A DNA stretch of 64,000 nucleotides, from NCBI RefSeq assembly GCF_900129425.1, contig NZ_LT670817.1, positions 992,001-1,056,000 of the forward strand, read 5' to 3'. The DNA is from Bradyrhizobium erythrophlei (GTDB lineage Bacteria > Pseudomonadota > Alphaproteobacteria > Rhizobiales > Xanthobacteraceae). Below the pieces are notes generated by a model. The model saw only the letters and a program-made list of their open reading frames with translations, ran no database searches and was not told where the DNA came from. Each line of letters opens with the position of its first letter. Within the stretch, counting starts at the first letter, position 1. A program made the position numbers and the translations under genes. Positions 60,862-64,000 of this stretch are shown in pieces.

Positions 60862-61296
60862 GTCGCACTCCAGAACAGAATAATAGCAATGCGGCCCGGT
60901 TATTTAATTCGTGGTTTAGCTATTAAAGCCGCACTGCACAAAATGCGCAAGAGCCTTTTTAAAACAATCTATGATTTAATTTTAATTACTACTAAGCCCT
61001 TACGACTGCTCTGAAATTTCGCCGGCGCCCGCTCTTGCGGCAGCTTTCACACGATATTGGTCTAGGATTCGCGCATTAGATTTGTGGGGGTGGATGGCGG
61101 TTTGATTAAAATGAAAAATTCCGCGGGCCAAAATTAACAGATTCCGCAGTTCCATTTTAAAATGGCCGCCTGTGCGCGTGCCGAAGAACAGCGCCATGGG
61201 TCTTCTCCCGCAATGCCGCCAATTCGGCAGATTTTTGGCGGAACGTCGATCGAAATCGTTCCGCCGGGTTTGCGGAATCCGCTGAAAGTCATCCGG
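60862..61296. other. AT-rich stretch upstream of exoY without a gene
   Basis: 60890-61010 is AT-rich and carries the exoY promoter zone. A run of TTTAATTTTAATTAC is present near 60975. A short frame on the plus strand (61162-61350) has no ribosome binding site. No repeats seen. Confidence 0.5.
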
Positions 61297-61649
61297 TCAG
61301 CGCCCAGCACCGTCGCCGCCGATGAAAACAAGAAACCCATGGCCGGTTGAAACAATGTCTCCTGGTTCAAGACCGGGGTCGTTTGATGGCAAGTTGACCC
61401 GTTAGTTCGCCGTTTTCGAGGTTGGACTGGATCGAATGGATCGCGCGGGATCGCGCCTGAGCCACAAATTCCTCTGGTCGATGTCGTGCATCCTCGTTGA
61501 CGCCATTGTTGTGGGGTCAGAGTGGCATCAGAAAGATCCGACGGATATTGCTGGAATTCCGGTTGCGACTCTTCCGCGAAGCCTCTCGCGGGCGCCCCCG
61601 CTAGGCAGCCCAACCCGAGGAGGAGGGGAATGATAGTTTGCGAAAGCAA
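61297..61649 (-). pseudogene. frameshifted small secreted-protein gene
   Basis: Minus strand. A TTG at 61649 with GGAG 6 bases upstream starts a signal peptide (LSQTIIPLLLGLGCLAGAPA) and a mature segment to SDLSDATLTPQQWRQR. Near 61490-61497 the coding pattern moves to a second frame (DARHRPEEFVAQARSRAIHS, then NLENGELTGQLAIKRP) and near 61375 to a third (GLEPGDIVSTGHGFLVFIGG), ending at a stop at 61297. Two indels explain this. From memory, intact relatives in Bradyrhizobium share 'LTPQ.W..R..DARRR.EEFVA' and 'PGDI..T..GF.VF.GRD'. Located 77 bp downstream of the ExoP-like gene. Confidence 0.65.
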
Positions 61650-61725
61650 TACTTTCTCCGGGGCGGATCGAACAATAAACCAGCTTTCGGCTGTCCCCGC
61701 GCCAATCGAAACACCCAATCCGGAC

Positions 61726-63993
61726 CTAAGCTGCCTCCGGCGAAATATTTTCATTAGAGTAATACATGTAGCGTCGATCCGAATATCCCTCAAAACGATG
61801 CATAACAGCTTCGTCGGTCTTGTTCAGCACCGCGCCCAAAAGCCGCTCCGATAAAACCGGGGACGTACGCATAGCCTTGACGATTTCATCGGTCGACGTC
61901 GCCGCCCATTCGACAACCAGGACGAAAGCATCAAATAAATGGGCGGTAGCCTTGACGTCCACGACCGGAAGGATAGGCGGCAGGTCAACGAGAATATAAT
62001 CGTACTCGCTGCTTGCCGCCTTAAGCATGTCCTTTATGGCAGAAGCCGTGAGAATATCCGAACTGTTAGACGTCTTGGTCCGAGCCGAAGCGGGTAAGAA
62101 GTCGAATTTGAAGTTGATATCCGAAATCACCAGATCTTTGAAATCCGATCTGTCCGCGACCATATTGAGCAATCCTGGCGCGTTTGAGTATCCTAGCGCT
62201 CTGGTCATGGCGGGATTACGCAAATCCGCATCGATCAAGAGAGTACGCGCGCCGGCCTTAGCGAGAAACGCCGCAAAACTGGTCGCGACGGTCGTCTTAC
62301 CTTCGCCAGTTAGTGCAGAAACGATCCCGATGATTTTGGCTCCAGTGGGATGAAGATCAATCGCCACCTTGATATATCGAAGTGCCTCCGCAGTCGAAGA
62401 GAACGGTGCCGCATCGATAATTTGACGGAACGCGCGAGAATCTCGAGTGGCGCGCAGCCGGTTAAGACCGGGCTTGGTCTTCTTTAAAGCCGGCAGCACG
62501 GCAAGACAACTCGTGTTTAACAGCCCTTCAATCTGCGAGCGGGTGTGGATCTGTCGATTCATCTGTTCACGAGCAAACGCGGCGATTCCTCCAAGGGCTA
62601 ACCCGCACAGCGTTGCCAGTGCCATCGTCAACGTGATCTTGGGTGAACTGGGCCGACTCGGGGGGGAGGCGACTGTCACCAGTCGGGCCTCAGTGGAAGG
62701 GAACGATTGCTGCTGGACGGATTGTGTGAAGCGGGTCAAAAACGTCTCATAAATTCCGCGATACGTGTTGGATGCAGTCTCGAGTTCACGCAGCCGCACT
62801 TGCGCCTGCCGCGCCGAGGCCGACTTTTGGAAAACTTCCGTCATCCGTTTATCAATCGCCTCTTCCTGACTTCGAGCAATTGCCAGCTCACTCTTATAAC
62901 TCTCGGAAATCCGGGAAACTTCGTCCCAAATCGCGCGTTGGAGGCCAGCCATTTCAGCGCGAAGATTTCGTGCCGCGATGTGATCCGACCCGTAACGGGA
63001 ACTCCATTCTGATTCTTTGCCCTGATCGTCCAGATATTGCTGGCGGAGCCTGGTGATCACAGGATTGCTCAAGGCGTCGTTTACGACCGGGTCGGGAATG
63101 TCAAGATTTCCTTTGTTGTTCGATCGCTGCTCCAAAACACGCGTTATGCGATCAACCTTTGCTCTCGCCTGAGTGGTATCGGATCGGGCCTTGGCTAGAG
63201 CAGTGCCAAGCTGATCAAGTTCGACTTCACTCGCTAATTTTCCGTCTACTCCGATTATGATGTTGTTTTCGGATTTAAAGTCTTGAACCTCTTTGAAAGC
63301 ATTGCTGGCCTGCTGGCGCAGCTCTCCAATCCGCAGCTGCAACCATTCGCTCGCACGGCGGGTCGCTTCAAACTTCGCTTGCAACTGATCTTCGATATAG
63401 GCATCCGCTACCGCGTTAGCGATCGTCGCAGCCTTCTCCCTGCTTAGGGAAGTATATTGAATCTGTTCGATATAGCTGTGGCCAAGCCGCAAGACTTTCA
63501 GATTGCTCTTGAAGACACCCAACGCCTGCTGCACTAATTCGTCGTTCAATACTGCCGGCTTGGAAGGGTCCGGGCTGGGTGGTGAACGGAATAGAGTAAA
63601 TATCCGCGACAAAATGCTGGGGCTTGCTCCGGTAAATTCCGGATCTTCCGTCAAATGCAATCGCTTGATAACGGCCAAAGCAACCGTTTCGGACTTGGTG
63701 GTTTCGATTTCGCTTTCGACGGAAGCGTCTTCAACCGATAGTTTTTCAGTAGACAACTCGGATTGGGTCCACGTGACTTTTTTGGTATCGATAATCATGT
63801 CCGCTTGCGCGGTGTATTTAGTTGGCGAGGTCACGATGTAGAGCGCACCGACGACGATCGACAAACCGGTGATGATGGCGATCAAGCGCCATTGACGCGA
63901 AAGAAAGACGCGAACCTGGGTCAACCCGGTGAACGGATCGTCCTTTACCGCCGTCTCGTAGGGTTGATTGAGAAATTGATTCGCGAAATTCAT
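61726..63993 (-). CDS. exoP: Wzc/ExoP-type polysaccharide co-polymerase and BY-kinase
   Basis: 755 residues. The Wzz domain has a membrane helix after FLSRQWRLIAIITGLSIVVGAL and a second one near 470 (KITLTMALATLCGLALGGIA), with a long periplasmic coiled coil between (about 170-430). The cytoplasmic kinase has Walker A at 563-567 (LTGEGKTTVATSF), Walker A' (TLLIDADLRNP) and Walker B (YILVDLPPILP). The C-terminus holds a Tyr cluster (Tyr737, 742, 744, 745 in GYSDRRYMYY), the autophosphorylation site of BY-kinases. It controls chain length and couples synthesis to export through the Wza-like protein. The symbol follows rhizobial usage. Start 63993, 7 bases from the window end. Confidence 0.93.
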   Translation of the reverse strand: MNFANQFLNQPYETAVKDDPFTGLTQVRVFLSRQWRLIAIITGLSIVVGALYIVTSPTKYTAQADMIIDTKKVTWTQSELSTEKLSVEDASVESEIETTKSETVALAVIKRLHLTEDPEFTGASPSILSRIFTLFRSPPSPDPSKPAVLNDELVQQALGVFKSNLKVLRLGHSYIEQIQYTSLSREKAATIANAVADAYIEDQLQAKFEATRRASEWLQLRIGELRQQASNAFKEVQDFKSENNIIIGVDGKLASEVELDQLGTALAKARSDTTQARAKVDRITRVLEQRSNNKGNLDIPDPVVNDALSNPVITRLRQQYLDDQGKESEWSSRYGSDHIAARNLRAEMAGLQRAIWDEVSRISESYKSELAIARSQEEAIDKRMTEVFQKSASARQAQVRLRELETASNTYRGIYETFLTRFTQSVQQQSFPSTEARLVTVASPPSRPSSPKITLTMALATLCGLALGGIAAFAREQMNRQIHTRSQIEGLLNTSCLAVLPALKKTKPGLNRLRATRDSRAFRQIIDAAPFSSTAEALRYIKVAIDLHPTGAKIIGIVSALTGEGKTTVATSFAAFLAKAGARTLLIDADLRNPAMTRALGYSNAPGLLNMVADRSDFKDLVISDINFKFDFLPASARTKTSNSSDILTASAIKDMLKAASSEYDYILVDLPPILPVVDVKATAHLFDAFVLVVEWAATSTDEIVKAMRTSPVLSERLLGAVLNKTDEAVMHRFEGYSDRRYMYYSNENISPEAA

Positions 63994-64000
63994 GGTGATT

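Noticed and set aside
1..64000. CRISPR array, insertion sequence, integrase or prophage genes
   Set aside because: No regularly spaced repeats with spacers, no transposase or integrase motifs, no terminal inverted repeats were seen on reading the window and its translations.

Overview
The window comes from a GC-rich alphaproteobacterium, most likely Bradyrhizobium or a close relative (Nitrobacteraceae). The basis is gene content: a ChpT/CtrA phosphorelay, a one-operon che cluster (cheA-cheW-cheY-cheB-cheR), flagellar fliI-fliJ and flhA, an EipA/DUF1134 envelope protein, BA14K-like and other small secreted proteins, and a rhizobial-type exopolysaccharide (EPS) cluster. This is inferred from protein families and not from a database search.

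Layout. 0-2.2 kb: the C-terminal part of a large PAS sensor histidine kinase cut by the window edge, then a tRNA-Val(CAC). 2.4-6.7 kb: envelope and housekeeping genes (coiled-coil membrane protein, EipA, YHS protein, CysQ) and chpT. 6.9-12.7 kb: the che operon, with a near-consensus CtrA box in front. 12.7-16.3 kb: a hybrid CheB/CheR/PAS/HWE-kinase gene whose CheB part has lost its 5' end; it lies between two 203-bp direct repeats, and the first repeat begins on the cheR stop codon. 16.4-24.5 kb: a gene remnant, a sedolisin-type peptidase, an aldo/keto reductase with a divergent LysR regulator, an acyl-CoA dehydrogenase, a PAS-LuxR regulator, and a glutathionylspermidine-synthase-like gene with a small Tat-signal partner. 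24.5-32.3 kb: ctrA with clustered GANTC sites upstream, fliI-fliJ, an ECF sigma/anti-sigma pair and flhA.

32.4-39.3 kb: an MFS transporter; an unusual cluster in which two near-identical tiny secreted proteins (DCPPNC motif) bracket a membrane-anchored 727-residue protein of unknown function, next to a secreted caspase-fold/SEL1 protein; and a VapBC module whose palindromic operator runs into the vapB start codon. 39.4-42.0 kb: doxX divergent from a gntR-tauE/safE-DUF1634 operon. 42.1-51 kb: a gene-poor stretch of small orphan genes starting at a tRNA 3'-end remnant, with locally lower GC, an H-NS-family gene and a serine hydrolase. 51.3-64 kb: EPS biosynthesis and export: Wzy-like polymerase, secreted clan-A glycosidase, acyltransferase, Wza-like lipoprotein, GalE, ExoY-type priming transferase and a Wzc/ExoP-type tyrosine kinase, plus a small gene broken by two frameshifts.

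How it fits together. ChpT passes phosphate to CtrA, which in related bacteria controls cell cycle and motility genes; che and fla genes with candidate CtrA boxes occur in the same window. The EPS genes form a nearly complete Wzx/Wzy-type pathway: priming (ExoY), UDP-galactose supply (GalE), polymerisation (Wzy-like), length control and secretion (ExoP-like, Wza-like) and trimming (glycosidase). The flippase and most glycosyltransferases are not here. No transposase, integrase or CRISPR array was recognised.
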